Of a stretch of DNA of 64,000 bases, positions 62,187 to 64,000 are shown piece after piece. The notes under the pieces are model-generated. The model worked only from the letters and a program-made list of their open reading frames with translations. It was not told the DNA's origin and did not search any database. Both the position numbers and the translations under genes were made by a program. How positions within the stretch are numbered: position 1 is the stretch's first letter; the number at the start of each line of letters is the position of its first letter. Origin of the DNA: Myxococcales bacterium (GTDB lineage: Bacteria; Myxococcota; Myxococcia; Myxococcales; JAKAPL01); the NCBI GenBank assembly GCA_021783235.1, contig JAJXUD010000001.1, positions 1-64,000 of the forward strand, read 5' to 3'.

Positions 62187-62621
62187 ATGACGCAGAAAGA
62201 GTTCGCCGGCTACGTCCGGATCGTCTTCCGCGCCGCCTTCGTGCGGCCCATCCAGGTCGCCTTTCGCTCCGAGCCGGGCAGCGATCGCTTCCGGCGCAAC
62301 TTCCTGCCCGAGGGGCTCGTCCCGACGAGCGCCGAGGACCGCGAGCGGCTGCGCGAGGCGAGCCGCTGCATCCACTGTGGCCTCTGCGACGCGGCGGCCA
62401 TCGGCGTCGGCGTCTCGCCCAGCCTCGTGCCGCTCGTCTTCGCGCGCACCGCCGTCGAGCTGCCGCTCGCCGGGCGGGAGCTCGCGCTGCTGCTCGCACG
62501 TCCCGAGCTGCTCGAGGTGGGTGAGCGGCTCTGCCCCGAGCGGGTGCCGCTCGTGCGGCTCGCCCGCTGGCTCGGGGAGCGGCTCGAGCGGGTGCGCGAG
62601 GCCGCGGCGGAGGCCGCCTAG
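62187..62621 (+). CDS. One-cluster ferredoxin-like protein, possible reduced GlpC
   Basis: The 144-residue protein has a single [4Fe-4S] set: Cys61, Cys64, Cys67 (RCIHCGLC) and Cys116 followed by Pro (LCPERV). GlpC proper has two clusters and CCG domains and about 400 residues, so this is far smaller. Position after glpB suggests it accepts electrons from GlpAB or links to the next oxidase. It is 12 nt from glpB, and the next ATG follows the stop directly. Confidence 0.75.
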   Translation: MTQKEFAGYVRIVFRAAFVRPIQVAFRSEPGSDRFRRNFLPEGLVPTSAEDRERLREASRCIHCGLCDAAAIGVGVSPSLVPLVFARTAVELPLAGRELALLLARPELLEVGERLCPERVPLVRLARWLGERLERVREAAAEAA

Positions 62622-64000
62622 ATGGAGCTCGCCGCCGAGAGCTCACGAGCGGCGCGGCCGGCGGGCGAGCTTCGGCCGGCCGACCGGCCAGTGGTGCCGG
62701 TCCCGCCGCCGTCGCAGGGCTCGGAGGCGCTCGCGCGCGAGCTCGAGCGACACTGCCGCGTCTCGCAGGACGACCTCGACCGGATCGGCTGCGCCCGGGA
62801 CATGTGGCCGCGCTGGCTCATCTACGCGCGCGAGGGGCTCTGGCCGAAGCCCCCGGACGTGGTCGCGAGCCCGTCGAGCGCGGGCGAGGTGGCCGCGGTC
62901 CTGCGCGCCTGCAAGGCCGCGGGCGTGCCGGTGATCCCCTACGGCGCCGGCTCCGGGGTCTGCGGCGCGACGCTCTTCTCCGAGGGCGGCGTGGCGCTGG
63001 ACATGAAGCGGCTCTCCCGCGTGCGGCGCATCGACGCCGAGCGGCGGCGCGTCGAGGTCGAGGCGGGCCACCTCGGCTGGACGCTCGAGGAGAAGCTCGG
63101 CCGGGCGGGCTTCACGGCCGGCCACTTCCCCTCCTCGATGAGCTGCTCGACGGTGGGCGGCTGGATCGCCGCGCGCGGCGCCGGCCAGCTCTCGACCCGC
63201 TACGGGAAGATCGAGGATCTCTGCCTCGAGGTCGAGGCGGTGCTCGCCGACGGCCGGATCCTGCGCGGCCGCGCCGACCGCGACCCCTGGACCGAGCTCC
63301 TCTGCGGCAGCGAGGGGACGCTCGGCGTCCTCACCGCCGCGACGCTGCGACTCCGCCCGGCCCCGGCGCGCCGCCGCTTCCTCGCCTTCCGCTTCGCCGG
63401 CGTCGAGGCGGGCATCGGCGCGCTCCGGCAGCTCTTGCGCGCCGGGCTGCGACCGGCGGTCGTCCGACTCTACGACCCGCTCGACACGCTGATCGCCGGG
63501 GGCGGAGGCCACGACGAGGCGCAGCCGGCGGCGGCGAGGCTTCCCATCCGGGGCGGGCTCGCGATGGCCCACGACATCGGCAAGCGGCTCGGCTTTCGGA
63601 CCCTCGGGCTGGCGCTGCGCTCGCCCGGCTGGATCGGGCCGGCGGTCGACCGGATCGCGCGCCGAGGCTGCCGGCTCGTGCTCTGCTTCGAGGGGAGCGC
63701 CGAGGTCTGCGACGCCGAGGCCCAGGCGTGCGACGAACGCGCCCGCGCCGCCGGCGGCGAGCCCGAAGGGCCCGGTCCCGCCGAGCACTGGTGGGCGCAC
63801 CGCTACGACGTCTCGTTCAAGCAGATGCCGGTCTTCGAGGCGGGGCTCTGGGCCGACACGATGGAGCTGTCGGCCACCTGGGACCGGATCGTTCCGCTCT
63901 ACCGGAACGCCCGCGCGGCCATCGGCCGACACGCGCTCTGCATGGCGCACTTCTCCCACGCCTACCCCGAGGGCTGCTCGGTCTACCTGACCTTCGTGGG
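62622..64000 (+). CDS. AGPS-like FAD-linked oxidase (3' end cut by window)
   Basis: The visible 459 codons contain the FAD-binding type 4 domain (IPYGAGSGVCGATLF, FPSSMSCSTVGGWIAARGAGQLSTRYGKIEDL). The C-terminal part carries the HFSHAYPEGCSVYLTF segment typical of alkyl-DHAP synthase. AGPS makes ether-lipid precursors from acyl-DHAP and a fatty alcohol, and myxobacteria make ether lipids. DHAP formed by GlpAB could feed it. A related lactate- or glycolate-type oxidase remains possible. The gene runs beyond 64000. Confidence 0.8.
   Translation, partial: MELAAESSRAARPAGELRPADRPVVPVPPPSQGSEALARELERHCRVSQDDLDRIGCARDMWPRWLIYAREGLWPKPPDVVASPSSAGEVAAVLRACKAAGVPVIPYGAGSGVCGATLFSEGGVALDMKRLSRVRRIDAERRRVEVEAGHLGWTLEEKLGRAGFTAGHFPSSMSCSTVGGWIAARGAGQLSTRYGKIEDLCLEVEAVLADGRILRGRADRDPWTELLCGSEGTLGVLTAATLRLRPAPARRRFLAFRFAGVEAGIGALRQLLRAGLRPAVVRLYDPLDTLIAGGGGHDEAQPAAARLPIRGGLAMAHDIGKRLGFRTLGLALRSPGWIGPAVDRIARRGCRLVLCFEGSAEVCDAEAQACDERARAAGGEPEGPGPAEHWWAHRYDVSFKQMPVFEAGLWADTMELSATWDRIVPLYRNARAAIGRHALCMAHFSHAYPEGCSVYLTFV

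Overview
The window is very GC-rich and densely packed, with many genes starting on GTG or TTG and overlapping the previous stop codon by 4 nt. A CarD-type regulator, a fused IspD-IspF, a Ser/Thr kinase with a PEGA-like tail, a PilZ protein, a DUF5939 adenylate cyclase, an AGPS-like FAD oxidase and many Cys-rich or Gly/Ser-rich lipoproteins together point to a Myxococcota (former Deltaproteobacteria) chromosome. This is inferred from gene content; no rRNA or other phylogenetic marker was compared. No tRNA, rRNA, CRISPR array or intact transposase was seen.

Layout. 1-3.5 kb: CoA-transferase/racemase, amidinotransferase-fold enzyme, PilZ protein and a degenerate FHA protein whose 5' end abuts a 21-bp tandem array. 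3.5-5 kb: array, gene-poor spacer and a DUF3800 gene. 5.1-8.5 kb: CrtC-like protein, small accessory protein and GMC oxidoreductase. 8.5-10.9 kb: carD, ispDF and a membrane protein. 10.9-18.2 kb: a cobalamin riboswitch followed by btuB, a Cys-rich beta-propeller lipoprotein, btuF, btuC, btuD and a tonB-like gene, all overlapping by 4 nt. 18.2-20.3 kb: modABC-like molybdate transporter. 20.3-23 kb: a cytochrome c-FTR1 fusion iron permease and two small membrane proteins. 23-27.5 kb: HtrA protease, cupredoxin, NlpC-like lipoprotein and a TPR/HEAT-like lipoprotein. 27.5-33.4 kb: response regulator, two large paralogous secreted proteins and a small secreted protein. 33.4-39.4 kb (minus strand): DPP-IV-like peptidase, Ser/Thr kinase, DedA, ExbD and ExbB. 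39.5-47.1 kb: gamma-family PLP enzyme, LolA/B-like lipoprotein, cyclase, PfpI-like protein, Dps and a fused molybdenum hydroxylase.

47-57 kb is the accessory part. It holds a GH76-like lipoprotein, a second 21-bp array with the same 30-bp flank as the first, two DUF1566 proteins, a truncated copy of the 5' end of the GH76 gene, and a two-gene module made of an unknown protein and an orphan BrxL. Just after brxL lies an exact 44-bp copy of an internal piece of aspS. 57.4-64 kb returns to housekeeping genes: aspS, glpA, glpB, a one-cluster ferredoxin-like protein and an AGPS-like FAD oxidase that runs off the end.

The strongest candidates for undescribed biology are: (1) the beta-propeller lipoprotein directly after btuB under the B12 riboswitch, a likely functional analogue of Bacteroides BtuG; (2) the two-gene BrxL module without other BREX genes, flanked by partial gene duplications; and (3) the two 21-bp arrays that share a near-identical anchor about 46 kb apart.
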